From: Spongiivirga sp046524175
GTDB taxonomy: Bacteria; Bacteroidota; Bacteroidia; Flavobacteriales; Flavobacteriaceae
Direction: 5' to 3'
Assembly (NCBI RefSeq): GCF_046524175.1
Contig: NZ_JBEFZF010000001.1
Location: 1-64,000, forward strand
Length of the DNA: 64,000 nucleotides
The notes under the pieces were generated by a model, which saw nothing but the letters and a program-made list of their open reading frames with translations, did not search any database and had not been told where the DNA came from. Shown one piece after another: positions 37,502 to 46,715 of this stretch (position 1 is its first letter; each line of letters starts with the position of its first letter). Made by a program: the position numbers and the translations under genes.

Positions 37502-38440
37502 ATGTGTAAAATGAAGGTTTTTCGAAGGGAAATAGTACTACTTGTTGTACTTCTGTTTCTGTCTGTTGGTGCTACATCTCAAAGTAAGAAAGATGCTGCC
37601 CAATCAGAGGTTAAAGTTGAAAAACAAGATAAAAAAACAAGACAAAAACGAAAGAAAAAGAAAAAAGTAAAGCTTCCTAACATTGATTTGAGTCATTGGA
37701 AGGTCACCTTACCGGTAACTAAAGAAAATGGTAAACCGTATGAAATTAGTCCACCGGAAATAGTGGATTTTGCAAAAAATGAAAAGGCTAGACCATATAT
37801 GTATATAGATTCCACAAAGGGTGCAATCGTCTTTCATGCAATGCCTACGGCATCAAAAACTGCTAACACGAAGTATACGCGTTCTGAGCTTAGAGAGCAA
37901 ATGGTGCCAGGAGATAACAATACCAATTGGACCTTTAAACAAGGTGGCAAACTAAGTGCTAAAATTGCAATGGAAGCGGTATCTAAAGATGATAATGGAA
38001 AATATCATAAGGTTATTATTCTACAAATTCATGGTCGTTTAACAAACAAACAACGGGATTTAATTGGTCAAAAGGATAATAATGCACCGCCGATTCTTAA
38101 GATATATTGGCAGAATGGTAAAATTCGTGTCAAAACCAAAGTGCTTAAAAATAAAGCAGTAACCGGAGATGCAATTTTACATGAAGAGGCATGGGGTGAT
38201 GATAAGGGTAGAACCTTCGAACAAGAGGTTGGATTCAGAAAGTTTAATATTGAGGTAAACGTATCTAACGGGAAAATGGTAGTTTCTTTAAATAAAAACG
38301 AATTCTTTGTTTACGATAGTTTTAGTATCAAGAAATGGGGAGTTTTTGAAAACTATTTTAAAGCAGGTAACTATTTTCAATCAAGAGATGAAGGCTCATA
38401 TGCCAAGGTGAAGTTTTATGATTTAAAAGTTACACACTAG
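37502..38440 (+). CDS. Secreted PL7 alginate lyase with a basic linker
   Basis: A 312-residue PL7 lyase. The signal peptide (REIVLLVVLLFLSVGATSQ) has no lipobox, so the protein is likely released or periplasmic. A Lys-rich linker (about 28-57, KKTRQKRKKKKKVKLPN) precedes the catalytic domain. Active-site residues are in RSELRE (Arg127), QIHG (Gln175, His177) and YFKAGNYFQ (Tyr291). The start could also be the ATG at 37511. It is a paralogue of the next gene, four bases downstream. Confidence 0.95.
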   Translation: MCKMKVFRREIVLLVVLLFLSVGATSQSKKDAAQSEVKVEKQDKKTRQKRKKKKKVKLPNIDLSHWKVTLPVTKENGKPYEISPPEIVDFAKNEKARPYMYIDSTKGAIVFHAMPTASKTANTKYTRSELREQMVPGDNNTNWTFKQGGKLSAKIAMEAVSKDDNGKYHKVIILQIHGRLTNKQRDLIGQKDNNAPPILKIYWQNGKIRVKTKVLKNKAVTGDAILHEEAWGDDKGRTFEQEVGFRKFNIEVNVSNGKMVVSLNKNEFFVYDSFSIKKWGVFENYFKAGNYFQSRDEGSYAKVKFYDLKVTH

Positions 38441-38443
38441 AAA

Positions 38444-39433
38444 ATGAAAAAGATAACAAGTCAAAGTGGTTTAGTGACAAGGATATTAATGCTGATTATG
38501 ATTTTGACGGCTTTTGCCTGTGATAAGAGTGATCGGGATAGTGTGCCGGAACCTGTTTCCCAAGAACCGGATACAGTTGGAGATGACCATAACGAAGGTG
38601 AAAATACAGATAATCCTGATACTTCGGGCGGCGATGATAACTCGGCGGGAGGCGAAAACTCTGGTTCTGAGAGTTTCAAATTACCTGAGATTGACTTGAG
38701 TAATTGGAAAGTAACCTTACCAATTGGCAATCCAACAGAGGTAGAACCACCTGAAATTTTAGACTATGCGACAAATGAAACTTTGAAGCCATTTATGTAT
38801 AATGATTCTATTAACGGTGCCTTAGTGTTTTATACCTATCCTGGAGCTTCTACGCGTAATTCATCATATTCTAGAACCGAATTGAGGGAGCAAATGGTAC
38901 CTGGTAGTAATAATACAAACTGGACATTTCCCGAGGGTGGCCGTATGAAAGGGACATTGCAGTTAGACGAAATATCCAAAGATGCAAACGACAAATTTCA
39001 TAGAACCATGATCATGCAAATTCACGGTCGTTTAACGAATGCACAACGTGATTTAATAGGAGAAGATGATAACAATGCCCCTCCGGTATTAAAAATATTG
39101 TGGGACAAAGGTCGAGTCCGTGTTAAAACGAAGGTGCTGAAAGATGTGAATGTAAACGATACCGAAATATTAAGAACTAGCTCATGGACAGATGATGAAG
39201 GCTTCTTTTTTGATCAACATGTTGACAATGAAAAATTTACGTTGGAGATAATTGCAAGTGACGGAAGATTAGAAGTGATTCTTAATGAAAACGAGCGTAA
39301 GGTATATGATGGGATCCATATGGAAAAGTGGGGTGTGTTCGAAAACTATTTTAAAGCGGGTAATTATTTACAAACAACGGATCAAGGATCATTCGCCCGG
39401 GTAAAATATTACGACTTAGAAGTAAGTCATTAA
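38444..39433 (+). CDS. Lipoprotein PL7 alginate lyase with an acidic linker
   Basis: A 329-residue PL7 lyase. The signal ends in a lipobox (AFAC), so it is likely anchored at the surface. An Asp/Glu/Gly/Ser-rich linker (about 28-80) precedes the catalytic domain with RTELRE (Arg144), QIHG (Gln192, His194) and YFKAGNYLQ (Tyr308). It closely resembles the preceding lyase in the catalytic part, and the two probably work as a released and an anchored pair. Confidence 0.95.
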   Translation: MKKITSQSGLVTRILMLIMILTAFACDKSDRDSVPEPVSQEPDTVGDDHNEGENTDNPDTSGGDDNSAGGENSGSESFKLPEIDLSNWKVTLPIGNPTEVEPPEILDYATNETLKPFMYNDSINGALVFYTYPGASTRNSSYSRTELREQMVPGSNNTNWTFPEGGRMKGTLQLDEISKDANDKFHRTMIMQIHGRLTNAQRDLIGEDDNNAPPVLKILWDKGRVRVKTKVLKDVNVNDTEILRTSSWTDDEGFFFDQHVDNEKFTLEIIASDGRLEVILNENERKVYDGIHMEKWGVFENYFKAGNYLQTTDQGSFARVKYYDLEVSH

Positions 39434-39483
39434 AATAGATAGATAGAGAACTTATTTGAGTTAGTTTGAATTTTAAATAGTGA

Positions 39484-39515
39484 AAAATGCCGGCTTTTAA
39501 CCGGGTCGGTATTTT
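39484..39515 (+). terminator. Terminator after the lyase pair
   Basis: AAAATGCCG pairs with CGGTATTTT (one G-T pair) around a GC-containing loop, followed by a T-rich stretch. It separates the SusC-lyase transcript from the GntR gene. Confidence 0.55.
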
Positions 39516-39599
39516 GGTTTTGAGCATTGTGTTAAGAAAGTTTGAATTTATTTGGATTAATACTAAGATGCTTTTTTAGAACAAGTTATTTTGTTAATT

Positions 39600-39624
39600 T
39601 TAGGCAACCAATCTGGTTAACCAA
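39600..39624. promoter_or_regulatory. GntR operator upstream of its own gene
   Basis: CTGGTTAACCAA (39613-39624) lies 13 bases before the GntR start, and a weaker half-site (AACCAA, 39606-39611) sits one 13-base step upstream. The spacing matches the other two operator clusters and suggests autoregulation. Confidence 0.55.
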
Positions 39625-39637
39625 TTTTTAGTTACGC

Positions 39638-40339
39638 ATGAAAGTAGAGGTACTTACAAAAACGGAAAACGGAAATATCCAAAAGGAGATTATCACTAAA
39701 ATAAAAGATTTGATTAATTATAAGAATCTTGAACCTGGTGATAAATTACCTTCTGAGCGTATGTTGGCCGAAAAATTTGGTGTAAGCCGGAGTAACCTAC
39801 GCGAAGCTATACAAAAACTAGAGTTTTATGGCATTCTTAGGTCAATGCCACAAAGCGGAACTTTTATTGAAAATATTGGAGTTACTGCTATTAACGGTAT
39901 GCTTGATGATATCTTAAGATTAGATGATCCTGATTTTAAGTCACTAGTAGAGACCCGTATATTGTTAGAATTGAAAATTGCCAGATTGGCAGCCTTAAGG
40001 CGCACTGACCGTGATCTGGAAGAAATGAGAACCGCACTTGATGCCTATAATACCAAGGTACGCGCTGGTGAAGATGCTATAGAAGAAGATTTGTTATTTC
40101 ATCTTGCCATTGCTAAAGCCGCAAAAAATAGTACAATGAATACCTTTATGCTTGTTATAACACCGGGTATAATTACCAATTTTGAGAAGTATCATGTCTG
40201 TGATAAAAACCAGTCATTAATGGGTATTCAAGAACATGAAGATATCTATGAAGCAATTAAAAATCAGGATCCGAAATTAGCTAAAGCTAAAATGAAGGTA
40301 CACTTTAAGGTACTGTATCAATATTGTTATAACATTTAA
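39638..40339 (+). CDS. FadR-type GntR transcription regulator of the alginate locus
   Basis: A 233-residue regulator with an N-terminal GntR winged helix (KIKDLINYKNLEPGDKLPSE, then LAEKFGVSRSNLREAIQKLE) and a C-terminal all-helical FCD domain (about 95-225; ETRILLELKIARLAALR, FHLAIAKAAKN, HEDIYEAIKNQDPKLA). FCD proteins usually bind small organic acids; a catabolic intermediate such as KDG or DEH is a reasonable inducer, but this is inference. TTGGT-N2-ACCAA sites before its own gene, the lyase gene and SusC mark it as the local repressor. Confidence 0.93.
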   Translation: MKVEVLTKTENGNIQKEIITKIKDLINYKNLEPGDKLPSERMLAEKFGVSRSNLREAIQKLEFYGILRSMPQSGTFIENIGVTAINGMLDDILRLDDPDFKSLVETRILLELKIARLAALRRTDRDLEEMRTALDAYNTKVRAGEDAIEEDLLFHLAIAKAAKNSTMNTFMLVITPGIITNFEKYHVCDKNQSLMGIQEHEDIYEAIKNQDPKLAKAKMKVHFKVLYQYCYNI

Positions 40340-40569
40340 AACTAAATAATATAGAAGAGTAAAATTGCACGCTTTTATTCTTTGTAAACATATAGGAGGG
40401 AACTAATATAGACACAACGAATCGATCAGAATCGGTATATCTTCACCAAAGATCTACTGTTTAATTTCATAATAAACATTCTTGAAATTGATCATTTTTT
40501 TGAAGCCAGATCATAAATGAAAACGGCCTTCGGAATGCTGTTGTATTGCCCTTCTCTAACTAAAAAAAT

Positions 40570-41829
40570 ATGAAAATTAAAGGATTAAGATGGTATATTA
40601 TTAGCCTGGTATGTCTAGCTACTATCATCAATTATATTGATCGCTCAGCCTTGAGTATAATGTGGCCGGCAATAGAAAGTGATTTGGGCATGACTGAGGA
40701 AGATTACGCCTGGATTATCAACATATTTACAGTTTTTTACGCTATAGGAAAGTTTGTTTCGGGACCCTTATATGATAAAATAGGGACGAAGTTAGGTTTT
40801 GTTGTTTCCATTTTCTTTTGGTCTTTGGCTTCGGTCTTGCATTTTTTCGCCCGTGGGGTTACTTCGCTTGGTATTTTTAGGGGAGTACTTGGTGTTGCCG
40901 AAGCGGGAAATTGGCCAGGTGCAGTAAAAAATAATGCTGAGTGGTTTCCTATTAAGGAACGAGCGATAGCACAAGGATTGTTTAATGCCGGGGCCGCAAT
41001 AGGTTCGATTGTAGCAGCCCCAACAATATCTACCTTATTCGAAGGCTATGGTTGGAGAGTCACATTCGTAATAGCCGGAGTTTTAGGATTTATATGGATC
41101 ATTCCTTGGTTATTGGTAAATAAAAAGCAACCAAAAGATCATCCTTGGATAACGGATGAGGAGAAAGACCATATACTGCAAAGGGAACCGGATTATGCCG
41201 TAGAGAGTACGGAGGATAAAACGATAGGACTAATGAAAATCCTTCAGCATAAAGAGGCATGGGGAGTGCTAGCGACACGCTTTTTTATAGAACCAATTTG
41301 GTGGTTGTTCGTATTCTGGATGCCAATTTACTTAAATACGGAGTATGGCTTTAGTGTAAAGGAAATTGGATACAGCGCATGGTTTCCATATGTTGGCGCC
41401 GCTTTAGGAAGTATCGCAGGTGGCTGGGCAGCAAAAGTGTTTATGGCTAAAAAATCGGTTGACAAGGCTAGAAAAAGAGTGGTTGCAATAGGTGCTGCTA
41501 TTATATTTTTAGGTATCGTATCTGCCATATTATTCGCCAAATCTGCTGAGGTATTTCTAGGATTTGTTTTTATCGTCCTATTCGGTTTTCAGTTTGTAAT
41601 AAGCAATTTACAAACCATACCAAGCGATTTATTAAGTGGTAAATCTGTTGGCTCTTTGGCTGGTTTGGGCGGGGCTATTGGGGCCGTATCAGTAATGATA
41701 ATGAACTGGTTAATTCCGGTGATTACCAAAGAATCGTATACACCTGCTTTTATAATATTGGCGGTTTTGGCACCCTTATGTGTGATTTCTCTTAACCTCT
41801 TAATCAAAGAAATAAAACCAATTGCTTAA
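40570..41829 (+). CDS. MFS transporter, hexuronate/DEH type
   Basis: A 419-residue major facilitator with about twelve membrane helices. The ExuT/GarP-like start INYIDRSALSIMWPAI and loop YDKIGTKLGFVVS support an anion:cation symporter (ACS) type that carries hexuronates or related acids. Placed between the regulator and the DEH-to-KDG enzymes, it most likely carries unsaturated uronate monomers or DEH across the inner membrane. Confidence 0.9.
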   Translation: MKIKGLRWYIISLVCLATIINYIDRSALSIMWPAIESDLGMTEEDYAWIINIFTVFYAIGKFVSGPLYDKIGTKLGFVVSIFFWSLASVLHFFARGVTSLGIFRGVLGVAEAGNWPGAVKNNAEWFPIKERAIAQGLFNAGAAIGSIVAAPTISTLFEGYGWRVTFVIAGVLGFIWIIPWLLVNKKQPKDHPWITDEEKDHILQREPDYAVESTEDKTIGLMKILQHKEAWGVLATRFFIEPIWWLFVFWMPIYLNTEYGFSVKEIGYSAWFPYVGAALGSIAGGWAAKVFMAKKSVDKARKRVVAIGAAIIFLGIVSAILFAKSAEVFLGFVFIVLFGFQFVISNLQTIPSDLLSGKSVGSLAGLGGAIGAVSVMIMNWLIPVITKESYTPAFIILAVLAPLCVISLNLLIKEIKPIA

Positions 41830-41900
41830 AAGTGTAGAATAAAATTAATTAGAAGAATAAAACAATAACTAAACAATAATATTTAAAAAATAATACTGTA

Positions 41901-42662
41901 ATGAATACAAAAGAAAAAGTTGCTGTAATAACTGGAGCTACTGGCGGTATAGGTTTTGCCGTAGCTAAAAGATTAGGTAAAGATGGATATATCGTTATCA
42001 TAAATGGTATTCAGGATGAAGAAGGAGCTAAAAGATTATTGGAGCTCGAAGCCGAAGGAATTACAGCAGCGTATTACGGGTTCGATGTTACTAACGAAGA
42101 AGCGGTAACTTCAAATATAACCGCTATCGGAGAAAAATATGGCAGAATCGACGTGCTGGTTAACAATGCTGGTGGACTTGGAGGGAGATCGCGATTTGAA
42201 GATATGACTACAGAGTTTTATAGAAATGTAATGGCTTTAAATCTTGATTCGGTTTTCTTCGCTTCTAGAGCGGCCATTCCTTTTTTAAAAAGCGGGGAGC
42301 ACGCTTCTATCATTAACTATACGTCAAATGCAGGATGGACTGCTGGCGGCCCTGGAGCTGGAATCTATGGTACCTCTAAAGCTGGGGTGCATGCCATAAC
42401 AAGGGCCTTAGCAAAAGATTTAGCAGAATATGGAATTCGCGTAAATGCAGTTTCTCCTGGTACCATTGACACTCCGTTTCATGCTCAAATTAAAGCAACA
42501 AAACCAGAAGTTTTTGCTTCATGGGCAAACAATATTTTGCTAGGAAGACTTGGGCAACCGGACGATGTAGCTGGTGTAATTTCATTTTTAGCAAGCGAAG
42601 ATGCATCATTTATTACCGCAGAAACCATTCAAATTGGTGGTGGACAAGCGTTAGGAATCTAA
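41901..42662 (+). CDS. SDR-family DEH reductase
   Basis: A 253-residue short-chain dehydrogenase. The cofactor motif is TGATGGIG, the NNAG motif is VLVNNAGGLGG, and the catalytic Ser/Tyr/Lys appear as NYTSNAG and YGTSKAG. The C-terminal region has SPGTIDTPFH. In alginate loci an SDR in this position reduces DEH to 2-keto-3-deoxygluconate (KDG). KduD-like and fatty-acid-type SDRs look similar; context decides the call. Confidence 0.87.
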   Translation: MNTKEKVAVITGATGGIGFAVAKRLGKDGYIVIINGIQDEEGAKRLLELEAEGITAAYYGFDVTNEEAVTSNITAIGEKYGRIDVLVNNAGGLGGRSRFEDMTTEFYRNVMALNLDSVFFASRAAIPFLKSGEHASIINYTSNAGWTAGGPGAGIYGTSKAGVHAITRALAKDLAEYGIRVNAVSPGTIDTPFHAQIKATKPEVFASWANNILLGRLGQPDDVAGVISFLASEDASFITAETIQIGGGQALGI

Positions 42663-42687
42663 TAACTTAAGATAAAACATAATAAAA

Positions 42688-43728
42688 ATGAAAAAAGTAG
42701 TAACCTTTGGAGAGATCATGCTTCGCTTAGCACCTCCTGGATTTTTAAGGTTTTCTCAAACTACTAGTTTTGATGTGGTTTATGGAGGTGGTGAATCGAA
42801 TGTAGCTGTTTCACTAGCCAATTATGGCGTTGAGGTTGATTTTGTTACTCGACTACCAAATAATGATATTGGCCAGTGTGCTATGATGGAAATGCGTAAA
42901 CGGGGTGTGGGGGTTGATAAAATTGTATATGGTGGTGATCGATTAGGTATTTACTTTCTGGAAACAGGTGCAGTAAGTCGAGGTAGTAAAGTTGTTTATG
43001 ATCGTGCGTATTCTGCGATGTCAGAAATTCAACCGGGAATGGTCGATTGGGACAAAGTGTTTGAAGGTGTCGAGTGGTTTCACTGGACAGGTATTACCCC
43101 GGCTATCTCACAGGGTGCAGCAGACGCTTGCCTCGAAGCGGTTAAAGTAGCAAGTGATAAGGGAATCACTATTTCTACCGATTTGAATTATCGTGCCAAA
43201 TTGTGGAAATATGGGGGTGATCGTGAAGCAATTATGACCGAGTTAACTTCTTATTGCGATATTGTACTAGGAAATGAAGAAGATGCTGAAAAACACTTTG
43301 GGATTAAACCGGAGGGCTTAGATATTACAACTCAAGGAGAACATGTAAAAGCAGAAGCCTTTTTATCAGTATGTACACAAATGATGAAAAAATTCCCAAA
43401 GGCAAAAAAGGTGATTACTACCCTCCGCGGATCAATCTCTGCATCGCATAATACTTGGGCAGGTGTATTATATGATGGAAAAACCATGTTTAAATCCCCG
43501 GAATACCAAATTACTGATATTGTTGATAGAGTAGGTGGTGGAGATTCGTTCATGGGCGGCCTTATTTATAGTTTAATGAAGTATAAAGGTGATGATCAGA
43601 CCGCATTGAATTTTGCCGTTGCAGCCTCTTGCTTAAAACACACAATTAAAGGAGATGCTAATTTGGTAACCGTACCTGAAGTAGAGAAATTAATGAGTGG
43701 TGATGCTTCAGGAAGAGTAGCTCGCTAA
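42688..43728 (+). CDS. kdgK: 2-keto-3-deoxygluconate kinase
   Basis: A 346-residue PfkB/ribokinase-family sugar kinase. N-terminal GEIMLRLAPPG and YGGGESNVAVSLANYG, and C-terminal anion-hole/catalytic motif VDRVGGGDSFMGGLIYS are intact. It phosphorylates KDG to KDPG. It lies between the DEH reductase and the KDPG aldolase with gaps of 25 and 12 bases. Confidence 0.95.
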   Translation: MKKVVTFGEIMLRLAPPGFLRFSQTTSFDVVYGGGESNVAVSLANYGVEVDFVTRLPNNDIGQCAMMEMRKRGVGVDKIVYGGDRLGIYFLETGAVSRGSKVVYDRAYSAMSEIQPGMVDWDKVFEGVEWFHWTGITPAISQGAADACLEAVKVASDKGITISTDLNYRAKLWKYGGDREAIMTELTSYCDIVLGNEEDAEKHFGIKPEGLDITTQGEHVKAEAFLSVCTQMMKKFPKAKKVITTLRGSISASHNTWAGVLYDGKTMFKSPEYQITDIVDRVGGGDSFMGGLIYSLMKYKGDDQTALNFAVAASCLKHTIKGDANLVTVPEVEKLMSGDASGRVAR

Positions 43729-43740
43729 AACAGGTAAAAT

Positions 43741-44409
43741 ATGGCAGAATATTCTAGAATAGAAGTAGCACAAGTAATGTGGGAAACCGGAATGGTCCCA
43801 TTGTTTTATCATCCTGATATCGAACTTGGTAAAAAAGTATTAAAAGCTTGTTATGATGGAGGCGCACGTTTAATGGAGTTTACGGCCAGAGGAGATTTCG
43901 CGTATCAAGTGTTCGAAGCTTTAAACCAATATGCAATTAAAGAGCTTCCAGGAATGATCATGGGTGTTGGTTCGATTACCGATGCATCTGCCGCCTCATT
44001 ATTTATGCAAATGGGAGCAAATTTTATCGTAACTCCATCATTACGTGAAGATATCGCCCTTGTTTGTAACCGAAGAAAAGTACTTTGGTCACCAGGATGT
44101 GGCTCGTTAACTGAGATTAATAAAGCCGAAGAATTGGGTTGCGAAATTATCAAATTGTTTCCGGGCGCAACCTACGGCCCGGGTTTTGTAAAGGCCATTA
44201 AGGGTCCACAACCATGGACTAGTATTATGCCTACTGGAGGAGTAAGCACTGATGAAGCCAATTTGAAAGGATGGTTCGATGCAGGAGTCACCTGTGTTGG
44301 TATGGGGTCTAAGTTGATAAGTAAAGATATGCTGGAGAATAAAGATTTCGAGAAGCTAGAAAAATTAGTAAGAGACACTTTAACACTCATTCAAAACTTA
44401 CGTAATTAA
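43741..44409 (+). CDS. eda: KDPG aldolase (Entner-Doudoroff)
   Basis: A 222-residue class I aldolase that splits KDPG into pyruvate and glyceraldehyde 3-phosphate. The Schiff-base Lys is in EIIKLFPGATYGPGF, and the phosphate loop MPTGGVSTDEAN is present; FTARGDFAYQVFEAL is typical of the flavobacterial form. It ends the alginate catabolic unit and is followed by a terminator. Confidence 0.95.
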   Translation: MAEYSRIEVAQVMWETGMVPLFYHPDIELGKKVLKACYDGGARLMEFTARGDFAYQVFEALNQYAIKELPGMIMGVGSITDASAASLFMQMGANFIVTPSLREDIALVCNRRKVLWSPGCGSLTEINKAEELGCEIIKLFPGATYGPGFVKAIKGPQPWTSIMPTGGVSTDEANLKGWFDAGVTCVGMGSKLISKDMLENKDFEKLEKLVRDTLTLIQNLRN

Positions 44410-44471
44410 GTATAAGGTATTATTTGTGTTGTTATGTAAGCCTTACAATTAATTCAAAGTTGCGAATACAC

Positions 44472-44505
44472 AAATCCCGATGGAAACACCGGGATTTTTG
44501 TTTTT
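44472..44505 (+). terminator. Rho-independent terminator of the alginate unit
   Basis: AAATCCCG pairs with CGGGATTT around a ten-base loop and is followed by TTGTTTTT. It separates the KDPG aldolase gene from the molybdenum hydroxylase cluster. Confidence 0.82.
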
Positions 44506-44576
44506 CATGAAAATTGCGATACAAATGGCTGTTATCTTTTTAATATTTATCTTATATTTTAAGGAGATTTAAAACG

Positions 44577-45470
44577 ATGCAGGACATTCCATTAACGCAA
44601 GTTCAAAAAATGCTAGCTGGTGAAGACTATATTGGTGACAGTGCCATAGCTATGTCTGTTTTTCTGTCAATGAGTTTAGAAAAACCATTACTCATCGAGG
44701 GCCCAGCAGGTGTTGGTAAAACAGAAATTGCAAAAGTGATGGCAGCTGCTTTAAAGACTGACCTTATTCGTTTGCAATGTTACGAAGGACTAGATAGCAC
44801 ACACGCTCTGTACGAGTGGAATTACCAACACCAGTTGCTGCATTTAAAAATGCAGGAACAAAAAGAGATGGATGTTTCCAACCTAGAACATGCCGTTTTT
44901 TCAGATAAGTTTTTATTGAAACGGCCAATTTTGCAAGCCATAACTAATGATAAAAGTCCTGTTTTATTAATTGATGAAATTGACAGAGCCGACGAAGAAT
45001 TTGAAAGTTTTTTACTTGAAGTCCTCTCCGATTGGCAGGTTACAATTCCGGAAATAGGTACTATTAAAACTACTCATAGACCTTATGTCATATTGACGGG
45101 AAACAGAACAAGAGAGCTTTCTGAAGCAATTAGAAGAAGGTGTCTGTATTTATGGATTGATTATCCGGATTTTGAAAAAGAACTTTCTATTGTTAAAACC
45201 AAAGTTCCTGAGGTTGATGCCAAATTGGGGGTTCAAATCTGCACCTTTATGAAAGAATTAAGGCAACTAAAATTGGAAAAGACCCCTGGTGTTTCGGAAA
45301 CAATAGACTGGGCAAGAGCACTTGCTAATATGAACATGAAACATCTCGATAAACAACTTGTGGAGGATACACTTGGTGTTATTTTAAAAGATTGGCAGGA
45401 TATGCGAAGTGCACAAGACTCACTTTCTGAGCTATTGGAAAAAACTGGGGTAGTTTCAAGAATAACATAA
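44577..45470 (+). CDS. coxD: MoxR-type AAA+ ATPase (CoxD-like)
   Basis: A 297-residue MoxR ATPase with Walker A GPAGVGKTEIAKV, Walker B VLLIDEIDRAD, sensor-1 region VILTGNRTRELSEA and arginine-finger region AIRRRCLYLWIDYPD. In CO dehydrogenase clusters CoxD helps mature the copper/molybdenum or molybdenum cofactor of the large subunit. It pairs with the VWA protein 17 bases downstream, as MoxR ATPases usually do. Confidence 0.88.
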   Translation: MQDIPLTQVQKMLAGEDYIGDSAIAMSVFLSMSLEKPLLIEGPAGVGKTEIAKVMAAALKTDLIRLQCYEGLDSTHALYEWNYQHQLLHLKMQEQKEMDVSNLEHAVFSDKFLLKRPILQAITNDKSPVLLIDEIDRADEEFESFLLEVLSDWQVTIPEIGTIKTTHRPYVILTGNRTRELSEAIRRRCLYLWIDYPDFEKELSIVKTKVPEVDAKLGVQICTFMKELRQLKLEKTPGVSETIDWARALANMNMKHLDKQLVEDTLGVILKDWQDMRSAQDSLSELLEKTGVVSRIT

Positions 45471-45487
45471 CAGAGGGTCTATCTATC

Positions 45488-46669
45488 ATGTCAACCTCTA
45501 ATTATATCACCTATCAAACTGAGTTTTCAGCAAACATCGTTTTATTCTGTCGTTTTTTGAGGTCCAAAGGGTTTTCATTGGGTAGTTCTGAAGAGATGGA
45601 TGTACTCAAAGCACTGCCCTTAATTCCAATCGGGAAAGAACGCTACGTAAAAGCAGCATTAAAAATATCATTAAGTAAAAATCACTTTGAATATTCAAAG
45701 TTTGATGATTATTATAGTGAGTTTTGGTCTCAACTTTCTAAGGCAGTTGATTCAAAAGTAAAAGATAATGAATCGAACAAAGCGAAACCGACAAAAACTG
45801 AACGGCACCAAGCGCGTTTTGAGGCACTAAAAAGTTGGCTTAATCTCAAACCTTCAACTGAGAAAAAATCAGTAGCATCTTTTAGTGATCTTGAAGTGTT
45901 AACCAAAAAGGACTTTGCAGATTTAAGTACTGAAGAAATGAAATTAATGATGCGTATGCTAAAAAAAATGGCGAGGAGGTTAGCACATCGAAAAAGCAGG
46001 TTACGAAGACAAAGTAAAAAGAAAAAGACACTTGATTTAAAAAATACTATTAGGTTAAACCTACGTCATGGTGCTGACATCCAAAGGTTAGTATTCAGCG
46101 AAAAAAAAGAACGGAAACTAAGGTTGGTGTTATTATGTGATGTTAGTAGATCGATGGATTTATATAGTCGATTTTTTATTCATCTTATTTATGCCTTTCA
46201 ACATTCTTACGACAAGATGGAAACCTTCGTGTTCAGCACAGCGTTGCATCAAGTGACTACACTTTTGAATAATTATGAATTTGACAAGGCATTTGAGATA
46301 ATATCTGATCGGATACCACAATGGTCCGGTGGCACGACAATAGGTTCATGCTTAGATGATTTTGTAAATAATTTTCAGTTTAGTTTGCTTGATAAAAAAA
46401 CTACTGTATTAATATTAAGTGATGGCTGGGATACTGGAGAACCTTTGGTAATGCGCCAGGCAATGAAAACTATACATAAGAGATCTCGAAAAGTGATATG
46501 GTTAAATCCCCTTGCCGGAAGCAAGGATTTCTCACCTGAGGCTGTTGGTATGAAAACGGCATTACCTTATATAGATGTTTTAGAGTCTGCTCATAACCTA
46601 GAGAGCCTAAAACGTGCTTTGATAAATATTCAAACTTCTCGACAAGTACAGATTAGACCTCGTTATTAA
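45488..46669 (+). CDS. coxE: VWA-domain protein (CoxE-like)
   Basis: A 393-residue soluble protein of the CoxE family. The N-terminal half is helical with a basic stretch (RRLAHRKSRLRRQSKKKKT). The C-terminal von Willebrand A domain has a MIDAS-like DVSRSMD and later ILSDGWDTG. Members act with the MoxR ATPase in assembly of molybdenum hydroxylases. It forms a tight pair with the upstream gene; a 131-base gap with an inverted repeat separates it from coxG. Confidence 0.88.
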   Translation: MSTSNYITYQTEFSANIVLFCRFLRSKGFSLGSSEEMDVLKALPLIPIGKERYVKAALKISLSKNHFEYSKFDDYYSEFWSQLSKAVDSKVKDNESNKAKPTKTERHQARFEALKSWLNLKPSTEKKSVASFSDLEVLTKKDFADLSTEEMKLMMRMLKKMARRLAHRKSRLRRQSKKKKTLDLKNTIRLNLRHGADIQRLVFSEKKERKLRLVLLCDVSRSMDLYSRFFIHLIYAFQHSYDKMETFVFSTALHQVTTLLNNYEFDKAFEIISDRIPQWSGGTTIGSCLDDFVNNFQFSLLDKKTTVLILSDGWDTGEPLVMRQAMKTIHKRSRKVIWLNPLAGSKDFSPEAVGMKTALPYIDVLESAHNLESLKRALINIQTSRQVQIRPRY

Positions 46670-46683
46670 AATTCTGAACAAAT

Positions 46684-46714
46684 ATTTGTCAATTTGTTAA
46701 TCGAATTGACAAAT
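46684..46714. promoter_or_regulatory. 11-base inverted repeat ATTTGTCAATT / AATTGACAAAT
   Basis: Perfect 11-base arms with a nine-base spacer (46684-46694 and 46704-46714) lie in the gap between the VWA gene and coxG. No T run follows, so it is more likely an operator than a terminator. Confidence 0.4.
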
Positions 46715-46715
46715 G

